Origin: CAG-533 sp964589375
GTDB lineage: Bacteria; Bacillota_I; Bacilli_A; RF39; UBA660
Assembly (NCBI GenBank): GCA_964589375.1
Contig: CAZPSA010000010.1
Span: forward strand, 1 to 29,921
Direction of reading: 5' to 3'
DNA length: 29,921 nucleotides
A model generated the notes under the pieces. That model ran no database searches and was not told the origin of the DNA. It worked only from the letters and a program-made list of their open reading frames with translations. Shown here piece after piece: positions 5,571 to 14,379 of the stretch. The translations under genes and the position numbers were made by a program. The number at the start of each line of letters is the position of its first letter. Position 1 is the stretch's first letter.

Positions 5571-7157
5571 ATGATTCTAAAAAAACCATATGCTTTTTTA
5601 ATAAAATATTTTAAATTAATCCACTTAATTTGTCTTTTATTTATTGTAACCATAACTTACAATTTTCAAAAAATAGTGAATTTTTTTGGCGATTATAATA
5701 ATACCTTAAATATTCAAGAAAAAGCCGCTTCAAATTATATTTCTATTATATTTTTTATAATATGCATAATAGTATCATCATTTTTTATTCTAATGTTTCT
5801 TCTTATGAAGAAAAAAGACAAACCATCAAAATTTTACCTATTTGGAGCCTTCTATTATATAATTATCTTTTTTTCTCTAATATTTGCCTATAATGAAATT
5901 AATAGTCTTTATACCATAAGCATGGACATTAAAATATTTAGAGCTATTCGCGATATATACTTAATGCTTTATCTCCCCAATTTCTATTTTGCTATCATGA
6001 GTTTTATTCGCGGCTTTGGCTTCGATATTAAAAAATTCAACTTTAATAAAGATTTAGCTGAACTTGAAATAAAAAGTGAAGACAACGAAGAGTTTGAATT
6101 TGTTTTAGGTGCGGACACTTATAAAATAAAAAGAAAGCTGCGCCGTTTCTTACGCGAACTAAAATATTACTTTATTGAAAACAAAATTCTAGTAAGTCTA
6201 ATTTTAGGTATACTTTCTATTATATTTATTATTTATTCTTTATTAAATCATACGGTGGTTAATAAAACATATTCTATTGGAGACACTATTAACAATTATG
6301 AATACTCATTTACTATAAATAGTGCCATTATAACTAGCAAAGATTCCCGTGGTCACGTAATCAAAGAAGACAAAAGATATGTTATTATAAATGGAACAAT
6401 TAAGTCGAACATCAACACAACAAAAATCCTCCCACCCGAATATATTTATATATCTTTTAAAAATCACCGAATTTCTAATATTAAAACAACGCTTGCCTCA
6501 TCTTTTAAAGATATAGGTATTAGTTATCAAAATTTTAAAATTACTCCTAATGCTAGCAACTACATTTTCATCTTTGAAGTAGAAAAAACAAAATCATTAA
6601 AAACATACGAATTAAACTTCTTTGATACAATCACATATGAAGATGATGGCACAACAACCTACAACTATAAAAAAGCAAAAATAAAACCCAAAGATATCGA
6701 TATAGAATTGAAAGAAATCTCAAAATCATATAATGAAATTTTACCCTTAGGAAACGAAATATATGGTAACAGTGCCTTAACAATTAATAATGCTTTAATC
6801 TCTTCTAAATATGAATACCAATATGAAAAATGTGAAAACAATACCTGTCAAACTCTTACTGATATCGAATTTCCTACAAACTCAATTTCAAATACATTAC
6901 TTATTTTAGACTATAATTTTAATAACGATGAAAAAGAAGGAATTACCCAAGATGTTAGTAACTCTATTTTAAAAAATATCATGCAAATAAAATCAATATC
7001 AAATCAAAATCAACAAACCCAAAGTATCGTTCCTATCTTAAATACCAATATTTCCGATAAATTAATAATAGAAATTCCTAAAACAATTACTACCAGCGAA
7101 GAACTCTATTTAATAATTACTACCCGCCAAAACATCTATTCTCTCAAAATTAAATAA
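5571..7157 (+). CDS. Large polytopic membrane protein of unknown function
   Basis: I do not recognise this 528-aa protein. Four hydrophobic segments lie near the N-terminus (about 14-31, 54-78, 86-107 and 128-147), then a charged, probably cytoplasmic stretch (~148-200, with EIKSEDNEEFEF and KIKRKLRRFLRELKYY), a fifth TM (~204-226), and a ~300-residue probably extracytoplasmic domain of alternating beta strands (for example KRYVIINGTIKSN, TYSIGDTINNYEYSFTINSA) suggestive of an Ig-like or DUF4352-type sandwich. A Cys pair in CENNTC (in the last third) could form a small disulfide loop. SD GAAAGGGA precedes the ATG. It has its own promoter and a bidirectional terminator, so it is a single-gene unit. 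Confidence 0.6.
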   Translation: MILKKPYAFLIKYFKLIHLICLLFIVTITYNFQKIVNFFGDYNNTLNIQEKAASNYISIIFFIICIIVSSFFILMFLLMKKKDKPSKFYLFGAFYYIIIFFSLIFAYNEINSLYTISMDIKIFRAIRDIYLMLYLPNFYFAIMSFIRGFGFDIKKFNFNKDLAELEIKSEDNEEFEFVLGADTYKIKRKLRRFLRELKYYFIENKILVSLILGILSIIFIIYSLLNHTVVNKTYSIGDTINNYEYSFTINSAIITSKDSRGHVIKEDKRYVIINGTIKSNINTTKILPPEYIYISFKNHRISNIKTTLASSFKDIGISYQNFKITPNASNYIFIFEVEKTKSLKTYELNFFDTITYEDDGTTTYNYKKAKIKPKDIDIELKEISKSYNEILPLGNEIYGNSALTINNALISSKYEYQYEKCENNTCQTLTDIEFPTNSISNTLLILDYNFNNDEKEGITQDVSNSILKNIMQIKSISNQNQQTQSIVPILNTNISDKLIIEIPKTITTSEELYLIITTRQNIYSLKIK

Positions 7158-7169
7158 ATAATCTCAATT

Positions 7170-7196
7170 AAAAACCAAGCTGTTAACTTGGTTTTT
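7170..7196. terminator. Bidirectional terminator between convergent genes
   Basis: AAAAACCAAG (7170-7179), 7-nt loop, CTTGGTTTTT (7187-7196). It serves both the + strand membrane-protein gene and the - strand sortase gene, whose stop it touches. Confidence 0.85.
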
Positions 7197-8025
7197 ATCT
7201 AGCTTCTTTTTTAATAAGCTTTGCATGTAAGACAACCTTATCATTGCTATTATAACAAGTTGAAAGAGTTAGAACATTATCATTTTCATTTACGGTAGTG
7301 TTAAAATTATAAGAACTTCTATTAGTTAACATTTCAGCCCAACTAAGAAAATCATCATTTGAAGTAAAATTTACATTAATATAATCACTAGTCGTTGGAA
7401 TTTGATATACACTAAAAACCTGCCACAGCGTATTTTCCTTTTCAGTTGAAAGTTTAACAACATAATTATCCGAATTTTCCAACCACCCATTTTTTAAAAT
7501 ATTTTTAAGTGTTCCAAACATAGCTGTATCTGATCTTCCATGGGCGTATAAAATAGTATTCTTAGAAAGATCAAGAATATTATTTCTATAATCCATAAAT
7601 ACCCACCCAGCACCATTATAAGACTTATCAAAAGAGTGGGTTAAGTAAAACTTATTATCGCTAGTTTGAACAAAAGGGTAATTAATATTAGTTCCATTTA
7701 CTTGAAGCCATCCTTTAGTCTCATTATTAATTTCCTTTAATTTTCCTAAATCAACATCTATCAAATTCATTTTTGTATAATCCCAATAAGAACTCTCTTC
7801 TGGCTTTTGCTCTTCCTGATTAATTATATAAGTATTATCGCTATCTATAACTTCCCGAATTACCACAACATTTTGAATTGTTTTTACTTGTATATCAGTA
7901 TTCTTTGTATCAATATTCCACTTAATAATATTAACTATAGATATTATCAAAACTGCAAAGCAAATAATTAACATCAAAAGTAAAATAATATTTTTCCACT
8001 TTAATCTGACCTTCTTTTTTTTCAC
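7195..8025 (-). CDS. Class B sortase (catalytic Arg position is Lys)
   Basis: Sortase transpeptidase, expected to join surface proteins to peptidoglycan or pili. The 276-aa chain has an N-terminal anchor (~12-34), a stalk, and a SrtB-like catalytic domain from ~85: WLQVNGTNINYPFVQ, FMDYRN, LYAHGR (His162), then TLSTCYNS (Cys257). The family normally has Arg 6-10 residues after the Cys; here NDKVVLHAKL puts Lys263 in that place. The start is GTG at 8025 with SD AGGTGA; an ATG two bases upstream in another frame hits TGA at once. No LPxTG/NPxTN-type substrate gene is in the window, so this sortase is an orphan. It is expressed alone from the promoter at 8042-8071. Confidence 0.9.
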   Translation of the reverse strand: MKKKKVRLKWKNIILLLMLIICFAVLIISIVNIIKWNIDTKNTDIQVKTIQNVVVIREVIDSDNTYIINQEEQKPEESSYWDYTKMNLIDVDLGKLKEINNETKGWLQVNGTNINYPFVQTSDNKFYLTHSFDKSYNGAGWVFMDYRNNILDLSKNTILYAHGRSDTAMFGTLKNILKNGWLENSDNYVVKLSTEKENTLWQVFSVYQIPTTSDYINVNFTSNDDFLSWAEMLTNRSSYNFNTTVNENDNVLTLSTCYNSNDKVVLHAKLIKKEAR

Positions 8026-8041
8026 ATTTTCACCTAATCTT

Positions 8042-8071
8042 ATAATACCATTATTTCACTATAAATATCAA
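8042..8071 (-). promoter_or_regulatory. Sortase promoter
   Basis: On the - strand: TTGATA (8071-8066), 18-nt spacer, TATTAT (8047-8042), with the GTG start about 17 nt downstream of the -10. Confidence 0.55.
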
Positions 8072-8229
8072 AAAAACAATTGCAAATATTTTCTGCTATC
8101 CGAAATAATAAATCAATATTATTAAAATTATAAAACGAACAATAACACTCTTTAAAACTTAATAAATTTTCTATCTTCGCTATTCAAAATACCTATATAT
8201 GTACTATAATACTAGCAACTATTATAAGT

Positions 8230-8248
8230 AATATTTACCCCAAACTAT
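8230..8248. repeat. Partial copy of the tRNA-Cys promoter region
   Basis: AATATTTACCCCAAACTAT at 8230-8248 closely matches AATATTTTACCCCAAACTTAT at 8393-8413, which holds the -10 and spacer of the tRNA-Cys promoter. The copy lacks a TTGACA box and lies just beyond the tRNA terminator. Confidence 0.5.
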
Positions 8249-8268
8249 GTTTTAAAAAAATAAACAAT

Positions 8269-8298
8269 AAAAAACGAACTATCTCTAGTTCGAAAAAA
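8269..8298 (-). terminator. tRNA-Cys terminator
   Basis: CGAACTA (8275-8281), loop TCTC, TAGTTCG (8286-8292), flanked by A-runs on both sides; on the - strand this ends in a T-run after the tRNA. Confidence 0.8.
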
Positions 8299-8303
8299 TC
8301 TAA

Positions 8304-8377
8304 TGGAGGGGCCTACCGGATTTGAACCGGTGCTCAGGGAGTTGCAGTCCCTTGCCTTACCACTTGGCTAAAGCCCC
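8304..8377 (-). tRNA. tRNA-Cys (GCA)
   Basis: A 74-nt cloverleaf on the - strand. The acceptor GGGGCTT pairs with AGGCCCC, followed by T and encoded CCA. The D-arm is GCCAAGTGGTAAGGC, the anticodon stem-loop is AGGGA-CTGCAAC-TCCCT with anticodon GCA, and the T-arm is ACCGG-TTCAAAT-CCGGT. Own promoter (8396-8424) and terminator. It is a single tRNA, not part of a cluster. Confidence 0.97.
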
Positions 8378-8395
8378 ACTTCCAATACAAACAAT

Positions 8396-8424
8396 ATTTT
8401 ACCCCAAACTTATATCAATGTCAA
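8396..8424 (-). promoter_or_regulatory. tRNA-Cys promoter
   Basis: On the - strand: consensus TTGACA (8424-8419), 17-nt spacer, TAAAAT (8401-8396), 18 nt before the tRNA 5' end. Confidence 0.85.
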
Positions 8425-8514
8425 TTATCAAGAAACTATAATTACAACTTCATTTTCATATTTATAATAAAGTATGCATATTTCAATATTTGTATGATAA
8501 AAAAACTCAATAAA

Positions 8515-8544
8515 TTGACAAAAAAGAAAAATCTTAGTTATAAT
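8515..8544 (+). promoter_or_regulatory. Lipid kinase gene promoter
   Basis: TTGACA (8515-8520), 18-nt spacer, TATAAT (8539-8544). The predicted start is near G8551, so the ATG at 8549 would not be in the mRNA. Confidence 0.8.
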
Positions 8545-8560
8545 TAATATGGTGATTAAA

Positions 8561-9481
8561 TTGAAAACTTGCGTTGTAATATACAATCCCAACAGTGGGC
8601 ATATTTTTAATAAAAATTATTTAAAAGAATACAAAAAAATCCTAATAAAAAATGATTATTCTCCTAAATTTATCGGAACTGAATATCGTGGTCATGCCAA
8701 AGAAATAGTAAATCACTTAGATAAAGTTGATTTAGTTATATCAATGGGTGGAGACGGAACTTTCAATGAAGTAATGGCCGGCAATCTCGAAAGAAAAAAC
8801 CAATTAATTCTGGCCCATATTCCAGTTGGAACAACTAATGATATTGGAGTAATGTTCGGCTATGGCAAAGACATCAAGAAAAACCTCCGTTTATTATTAT
8901 CTGGTACAGTTAAAGAAATGGACATTTGTTTAATTAATGGCAGACCATTTGTTTACGTTGCCGGTTTTGGAAAATTTATGCAAATTCCTTATAATACCCC
9001 ACGTAAATTAAAGAAAAAATACGGTTATATTGCCTATCTAATGGAAGGAGTAAAAGACTTTTTTAGTCCAACCAAACTATACAATATAACCTATCATGTA
9101 AACGGTATTGAAAAAACTGGCTTATATTCATTTATGCTTATTTCTAACGCCAATCGTATTGCCGGTATTAACAACTTTTATAAAAATGTAAAATTAGATG
9201 ATGACCAATTTGAAGTATTACTATGCAATTTTCGTAAAAGAACCGACATAATAAAAACTTTTGCAAAATTAATGACTACAGATATTGAAAAAGTATCTGG
9301 TATTGAATTTTACAAAACTAACAAAATAGACATAAAATTTGAAGATTATCCTAAAAAAGCATGGTGTATTGATGGTGAAAAACTAGATAGAGCGGTCCTA
9401 AAATACGAAGTAAGTAACACTCGCAACGTAAAAGTAATGCTCCCTCGCAAAAATATAGACAAAATCTTCCTAAACAAATAA
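8561..9481 (+). CDS. dgkB: Diacylglycerol kinase-family lipid kinase (DgkB/YegS type)
   Basis: Cytoplasmic, membrane-associated lipid kinase; in Firmicutes DgkB recycles diacylglycerol left by lipoteichoic acid synthesis. Visible motifs: nucleotide-binding VVIYNPNSG at the N-terminus, SMGGDGTFNEVMAG, HIPVGTTNDIG and, near the C-terminus, AWCIDGE, all standard for the DAGK catalytic family. I chose TTG 8561: SD GGTGAT (8551-8556) places its GG 8 nt ahead, and the protein then begins (M)KTCVVIYNPNSG like DgkB. Upstream ATG 8549 precedes the predicted transcript start; GTG 8552 would be leaderless. About 306 aa. DgkB versus other YegS-like kinases cannot be separated by eye. It converges with the YfhO gene, and both envelope-lipid roles fit. 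Confidence 0.88.
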   Translation: MKTCVVIYNPNSGHIFNKNYLKEYKKILIKNDYSPKFIGTEYRGHAKEIVNHLDKVDLVISMGGDGTFNEVMAGNLERKNQLILAHIPVGTTNDIGVMFGYGKDIKKNLRLLLSGTVKEMDICLINGRPFVYVAGFGKFMQIPYNTPRKLKKKYGYIAYLMEGVKDFFSPTKLYNITYHVNGIEKTGLYSFMLISNANRIAGINNFYKNVKLDDDQFEVLLCNFRKRTDIIKTFAKLMTTDIEKVSGIEFYKTNKIDIKFEDYPKKAWCIDGEKLDRAVLKYEVSNTRNVKVMLPRKNIDKIFLNK

Positions 9482-9491
9482 TAACAAATAA

Positions 9492-9527
9492 AAAAACTTA
9501 GAATGCTTACTCATCTTCTAAGTTTTT
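9492..9527. terminator. Bidirectional terminator between dgkB and the YfhO gene
   Basis: AAAAACTTAGAA (9492-9503), 12-nt loop, TTCTAAGTTTTT (9516-9527). The stop of the - strand gene (9507-9509) is in the loop. Confidence 0.8.
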
Positions 9528-12083
9528 ATTTTTTCTTTTAAACCCTAGCTTCCAACTATTACTATTTATTAAAAAAACTCCTCCCAGCGATAACAAAGAT
9601 ACCACCACACTAATTCCTATATTCGGAATACTATATTTCAAAACAATATTATGAACACCACTATCTAGATCAAAACCCAAAAGCGCATTTCCAATCATAT
9701 AAGTTTCAATCTTTTCCCCATCAACATAAACATCCCAACCTTTATCATAAGGAATAGAAGTATAACAAATTAAATCCTCATTAAAATTAGAAATAGCTTC
9801 AATATAATCTTCTTCATAATTAACAATCGAAACCTTATTATTTAAATAATAATTATATACTTCACTTAATTTATTATCATCAATAGTGTAAATCTCAAAC
9901 TCATCATTAACATAATTATCATATCCTACATAAAATGTAATTTCCTCATCATAACTACATTCACTTATAATAAACTTTTCATTATAATTAATACTATTAA
10001 ATATACTAATTTCCTCATCAATAACGCTTCTATAACTAACGTCCTCACTCAAATAATAATAATTATGATTACTATAAACGAAAGAAACATTCGCGCTACT
10101 TATATAATAATAGTAAGTTTTTCCGGGATTATTTATAGTGTATTTTACAATTGCATTTCCATCTTGTTCATAAATTAAATCCTTACTAATAAAATTCTCA
10201 TTATTAAATATTTTACTTACTTTACTTGTTTTATAAACAAAATCACTCTGATTTTTAAAAGGACTAACAAAATTATAATTCCAATTAAGCACATCTTTAT
10301 CTACCCCAAACATTAAGCCCAAAGCATAATTACTCTTATAAATATTGTTATTACCTTCATAATATAATGAATAGTAATTATCATCTAAGTCCCCTAAAAT
10401 ATACTTTAAATTAAACATCATATTATATATAGGTGTATTATTTTTAAAATAGAAACTATTAATTTCATTTCCTGGCATTCCTAAATTATTAACTAAAACA
10501 GCTAAATTCTCATATTCCATTGAGCTAAACGCCACCACGCCAGAATATCCATACCAAGAATTATCATTAAAAGAAAGCATTTCATTTTTTTCCGTTCTAT
10601 AAAAATCTGAATTATTATCTTCTAAAAAGTTAAGATCCTCTTTTACTTCATCATAATCATAATAAAAACTCCTTAAATCATGGCTTATATCCCAATTATT
10701 ATTAATGCCTATAATACATTCAAAACAAACTGCCATAATCATAAAACCCACCGCTAAATTTTTAACTCTCTTATAATATTTACCTAAAATATATGATAAG
10801 TACATAATTGTTAAAATAATAAAATTTAAAACAAACATCTTTTTAGAAATATTTTCAAAGCCAAAAGTATACGCTGATAAAACAAATACCATTGAAAGAA
10901 TATATCCAATTGTAACCCAAATAGGTTTTATATCTTTAATATTTTTAATTCCATAAGCCCCAATAACAATCAAGATAAACGAATATATAAACGAATAACG
11001 ATACGGTAAATCATTCGGAACATGAAAAGCATGCCAAACAAAATCTAATGGTGCCCAAAAATAGGAAATTACTAAAAAAACTAATAAGAAAAGATATCCT
11101 AGCTTAGTTCTACCATCAACCTTAGGACTAATTATAAAAATAAATAATAAAGCAATCGCTAAAACCCCACATGAAACATTAGGTGCAGATGTAATACCAG
11201 ATTTTAAAACGGTACTTCCCACTGCACTCAAATGGTTATAAATAAATTCCTTAAAAGTAAAACTATAATATTGAGTAAAAGGCACACTATCACTTGTCGC
11301 ACTTATTCCCTTGATTGCTCCATACAAAGGAATTAAAGCCACCGCGCATATTCCCCCAGCTAGTAAAGAGCTTATTGCAAATTTACCCATTTTCTTTAAA
11401 ATCTTTTTTCCATCAAACTTTTTTTCCCTTATAAACAAATAAGAACAAAAATATAAAACACTAAAAATACATAACATGTAACCAATAAAATAATTAGCAA
11501 AAAGCATTAAACTCAAACTTACTATATATAATAATGGTTTCTTACCCTTAACAATATTTTCAATCCCCAAAGCTATAAGTGGCAAAAAAACCATTCCGTC
11601 CAACCACATCATATTCCAATAATAAGCCGTAAAATATGCTGAAAATCCATACATCAACGAAAGACCAACAAAACAAAAATTATTGCTTTTAAATTTAGTT
11701 CTTAAATAATAACACATACTCACGCAGGACATAACCGCCTTAAGTCCAATAATAAATGAATAAGACATTAATAAATTATCATGACTAAAAAACCAAATAA
11801 TTATATTAAAAGGACTAGCCAAATAATTAAAAAAATTTCTAAAAAAAGGTAATCCCATCCCCATACTAAATGAATATAGCAAACTTGAATGTCCCTTAAT
11901 CCGATCAAAAAGTTCGCCCATCATCGGCCCATATTGATGAAAAAAGTCAATGGTTAAAAGTGATTTATCACCAAATGGTGCTACCCCCTGTAAATAATAA
12001 ACTACACCAATAATTCCTATCGCTAAAAAAAAGGTCGTTAATAAAATAATATAATTTTTTTTCAGTAATTTATTCTTTTTCAC
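9507..12083 (-). CDS. yfhO: YfhO-family polytopic membrane protein
   Basis: YfhO proteins are GT-C-fold membrane glycosyltransferases implicated in sugar decoration of lipoteichoic or other envelope polymers from lipid-linked donors. The 858-aa chain has the family start (GVAPFGDKSLLTIDFFHQYGPM, in which the Asp/Lys and IDFFHQY pattern is characteristic), about 12 membrane helices up to residue ~455, a large extracytoplasmic beta-rich domain (~460-820) with Tyr/Asn-rich repeats, and one last TM followed by a basic tail (KRKNKNLEDE). The GTG start at 12083 has SD AGGTGAT, 6 nt away. It is transcribed divergently from bipA. The exact sugar acceptor cannot be determined. Confidence 0.88.
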   Translation of the reverse strand: MKKNKLLKKNYIILLTTFFLAIGIIGVVYYLQGVAPFGDKSLLTIDFFHQYGPMMGELFDRIKGHSSLLYSFSMGMGLPFFRNFFNYLASPFNIIIWFFSHDNLLMSYSFIIGLKAVMSCVSMCYYLRTKFKSNNFCFVGLSLMYGFSAYFTAYYWNMMWLDGMVFLPLIALGIENIVKGKKPLLYIVSLSLMLFANYFIGYMLCIFSVLYFCSYLFIREKKFDGKKILKKMGKFAISSLLAGGICAVALIPLYGAIKGISATSDSVPFTQYYSFTFKEFIYNHLSAVGSTVLKSGITSAPNVSCGVLAIALLFIFIISPKVDGRTKLGYLFLLVFLVISYFWAPLDFVWHAFHVPNDLPYRYSFIYSFILIVIGAYGIKNIKDIKPIWVTIGYILSMVFVLSAYTFGFENISKKMFVLNFIILTIMYLSYILGKYYKRVKNLAVGFMIMAVCFECIIGINNNWDISHDLRSFYYDYDEVKEDLNFLEDNNSDFYRTEKNEMLSFNDNSWYGYSGVVAFSSMEYENLAVLVNNLGMPGNEINSFYFKNNTPIYNMMFNLKYILGDLDDNYYSLYYEGNNNIYKSNYALGLMFGVDKDVLNWNYNFVSPFKNQSDFVYKTSKVSKIFNNENFISKDLIYEQDGNAIVKYTINNPGKTYYYYISSANVSFVYSNHNYYYLSEDVSYRSVIDEEISIFNSINYNEKFIISECSYDEEITFYVGYDNYVNDEFEIYTIDDNKLSEVYNYYLNNKVSIVNYEEDYIEAISNFNEDLICYTSIPYDKGWDVYVDGEKIETYMIGNALLGFDLDSGVHNIVLKYSIPNIGISVVVSLLSLGGVFLINSNSWKLGFKRKNKNLEDE

Positions 12084-12139
12084 GTGTTCATCACCTATCT
12101 AAATTATAACAATTAATATCTCAAAATTATATCTTTTTC

Positions 12140-12168
12140 TTGCAAATCTCTTTCAATTGTTGTATTAT
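12140..12168 (+). promoter_or_regulatory. bipA promoter
   Basis: TTGCAA (12140-12145), 17-nt spacer, TATTAT (12163-12168), about 26 nt before the ATG. On the opposite strand ATTATA at 12103-12108 gives a -10 (TATAAT) for the divergent YfhO gene, without a clear -35. Confidence 0.6.
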
Positions 12169-12194
12169 TAATCGAGTTTGAAAGAAGTGATTGT

Positions 12195-13994
12195 ATGGAT
12201 AAAATTATAAATATTGCCGTAGTAGCTCACGTTGATGCTGGAAAAAGTACTTTAGTAGACGCTTTGCTTGAACAAAATGGAGCTTTTAATTCTCGTGAAG
12301 AACAACAAGAATGTGTTATGGATAGTAACGACTTAGAAAGAGAAAGAGGAATAACTATCTACTCTAAAAATTGTTCTATCCGCTATAAAGATTACAAAAT
12401 AAATATTGTTGATACTCCCGGCCACGCCGACTTTTCATCAGAAGTAGAAAGGGTTATTAAAACCGTAGATACCGTAATTCTTTTAGTTGACTCATCAGAA
12501 GGACCTATGCCCCAAACTAGATTTGTCCTAAAAAAAGCCTTAGAACATAACTTAAGACCAATTCTTTTTATCAATAAAATAGATAAAAAAGATGCTCGTG
12601 CCGAAGAAGTTGTTAATATGACATTTGATCTTTTCTGTGAACTTAATGCTAGTGATGAACAATTAGATTTTCCAATCATTTATGGTATAGCTCGTGACGG
12701 CATTGCCAAGTATTCTTTAGAAGAAGAAAGTACTACCATCGAACCATTACTTGAAACTATCTTAAAACAATGCAGTCCTTATGAAGGAAGTGAAAATGAT
12801 AATCTTCAACTTCAAATTTCCAATCTAGCATATGACGAATATATTGGCCGTCTAGGAATTGGCCGTATTACCAAGGGAGTTATTAAAAGTGGTGAAACTG
12901 TAACTCTTATTAAAAATGATGGGGCAATTGAAAACTTTAAAATTAGCAAATTATATGTTAATGAAGGAATTAAAAAAATAGAAAAAAAAGAAGCCTTTTA
13001 TGGCGATATTGTAACTATTGCCGGTTGTGCCGATATTTCAATTGGTGATACGATCTGTCAGTTAAATGTTAATGATCCATTACCACCAATTGAAATTGAA
13101 AAACCAACTTTAAGTATGAATTTCTTAGTTAATAATGGACCATTTTCAGGTCAAAGTGGTAAATTCCTAACCACTAGACACATTAAAGAAAGACTAGAAA
13201 GAGAACTTCAAACAAACGTAGGTTTAGAAATTGAAGAATTACCATCAAGCGATGGTTACAAAGTAAGTGGTAGAGGAGAACTACATCTTTCAATCTTACT
13301 AGAAAATATGCGTAGGGAAGGTTACGAACTATGTGTAAGTAAACCAGAAGTTTTATTCAAAGATATTGATGGTGAAAAATGTGAACCATATGAAACCGTA
13401 AATATTAATACGCCAAATGAATATGCCAGCACCGTAATTAATGCACTTCAAGAAAGAAAAGCACTTCTTCAAAAAATGGAACAAGAAGATAACTATACCC
13501 ATCTAGAATTCAGTGCTCCGACCAGAGGTTTAATTGGTTACCGCAGCGCTTTTATAACTGACACTAAAGGTGAAGGAATTATGGTTAGAAGTTTCTCTGA
13601 TTATAAGCCATATGCTGGTAAAATCCAAACTCGTAAAAACGGAGTTCTAGTAAGTATGGAAACCGGTAAATCACTTGGCTATTCACTATACAATCTTCAA
13701 GAAAGAGGAACATTAATAATTAATCCTGCAGTAGATGTCTATATTGGAATGATAGTTGGAATTAACAATCGTGAAAATGACTTAAATGTAAATCCATGTA
13801 AAAACAAAGAAATGTCAAATACTCGTAGTAAAAGCAGCGACGAAGCCATCAATTTAGTACCACCTAAAACATTCTCACTAGAAGAAGCTTTAGAATTTAT
13901 TGAAGATGATGAACTAGTTGAAGTAACACCTGCTGTAATAAGATTAAGAAAAAAGATATTAGACCCAAAAGAAAGATATCGCGAAAATAGATAG
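12195..13994 (+). CDS. typA: Translational GTPase BipA/TypA
   Basis: Ribosome-binding GTPase of the EF-G family that assists 50S assembly and stress or cold adaptation. Domains: GTPase (1-~200) with G1 AHVDAGKST (11-19), G2/MDSNDLERERGITIYSKN, G3 DTPGHADFSSEVERV and G4 NKID; domain II with GRLGIGRITKGVIKSGE; EF-G-like domains III and V; and the BipA-specific C-terminus (GMIVGINNRENDLNVNPC, NTRSKSSDEA, SLEEALEFIEDDELVEVTPAVIRLRKK). Length 599 aa is normal (~600-615). The G1 loop reads DAGKS where most BipAs have DHGKT. The gene is transcribed alone; no clear terminator is seen before the convergent small gene. Confidence 0.97.
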   Translation: MDKIINIAVVAHVDAGKSTLVDALLEQNGAFNSREEQQECVMDSNDLERERGITIYSKNCSIRYKDYKINIVDTPGHADFSSEVERVIKTVDTVILLVDSSEGPMPQTRFVLKKALEHNLRPILFINKIDKKDARAEEVVNMTFDLFCELNASDEQLDFPIIYGIARDGIAKYSLEEESTTIEPLLETILKQCSPYEGSENDNLQLQISNLAYDEYIGRLGIGRITKGVIKSGETVTLIKNDGAIENFKISKLYVNEGIKKIEKKEAFYGDIVTIAGCADISIGDTICQLNVNDPLPPIEIEKPTLSMNFLVNNGPFSGQSGKFLTTRHIKERLERELQTNVGLEIEELPSSDGYKVSGRGELHLSILLENMRREGYELCVSKPEVLFKDIDGEKCEPYETVNINTPNEYASTVINALQERKALLQKMEQEDNYTHLEFSAPTRGLIGYRSAFITDTKGEGIMVRSFSDYKPYAGKIQTRKNGVLVSMETGKSLGYSLYNLQERGTLIINPAVDVYIGMIVGINNRENDLNVNPCKNKEMSNTRSKSSDEAINLVPPKTFSLEEALEFIEDDELVEVTPAVIRLRKKILDPKERYRENR

Positions 13995-14029
13995 ATGGAA
14001 TTATAATGTATACCAATTGGTAGCAATCA

Positions 14030-14368
14030 TTAAAACCGTCTTTTTATTTTATCAATTTCATCACTCATAATTTTAATCATCTTTTCTAATCGTTCAATAT
14101 CCATATTTTCAAAATCAAAACTATTATTTATAAAATCATCATTAATTCTACCAGATATAATTGGTCCATTATTTGAATTATTAGCTTTTCTATTTTCGTT
14201 CAACTGTAAAAAAGCTGCATTAGTTTCTAAAATCTGTCCCACTAACATAAACCAGTTACCAATCGCATTTTGCTCTACGGCATTAAAATTACCAATTAAA
14301 GCATAACCAATTATAACCCCAGTAAGCGTATCAATTTTTGGATCCATTTCCGGTGGAAATCTTTTCAT
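14030..14368 (-). CDS. Conserved-looking small protein of unknown function
   Basis: I do not recognise a named family. The 112-aa protein has an N-terminal block with a conserved-looking character (PPEMDPKIDTLTGVIIGYALIGNFNAVEQNAIGNWFMLVGQILETNAAFLQL), probably helical and moderately hydrophobic but without a clear TM segment. A polar Asn-rich linker follows, then a C-terminal charged helix (ERLEKMIKIMSDEIDKIKRRF) likely to be a coiled coil. There is no SD before the ATG; a TATAAT lies only 5 nt upstream, so the mRNA may be leaderless. Codon use matches the neighbours. It is convergent with bipA and divergent from rubrerythrin. Confidence 0.65.
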   Translation of the reverse strand: MKRFPPEMDPKIDTLTGVIIGYALIGNFNAVEQNAIGNWFMLVGQILETNAAFLQLNENRKANNSNNGPIISGRINDDFINNSFDFENMDIERLEKMIKIMSDEIDKIKRRF

Positions 14369-14373
14369 AATTA

Positions 14374-14379
14374 ATTATA
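14374..14379 (-). promoter_or_regulatory. -10 element placing the transcript start at the ATG
   Basis: On the - strand TATAAT (14379-14374) ends 5 nt before the ATG at 14368, so the expected start coincides with the start codon. The -35 is weak. Confidence 0.5.

Noticed and set aside
8549..8560. Lipid kinase start at ATG 8549
   Set aside because: It falls before the transcript start predicted from TTGACA-18-TATAAT, and TTG 8561 has SD GGTGAT at 8 nt.
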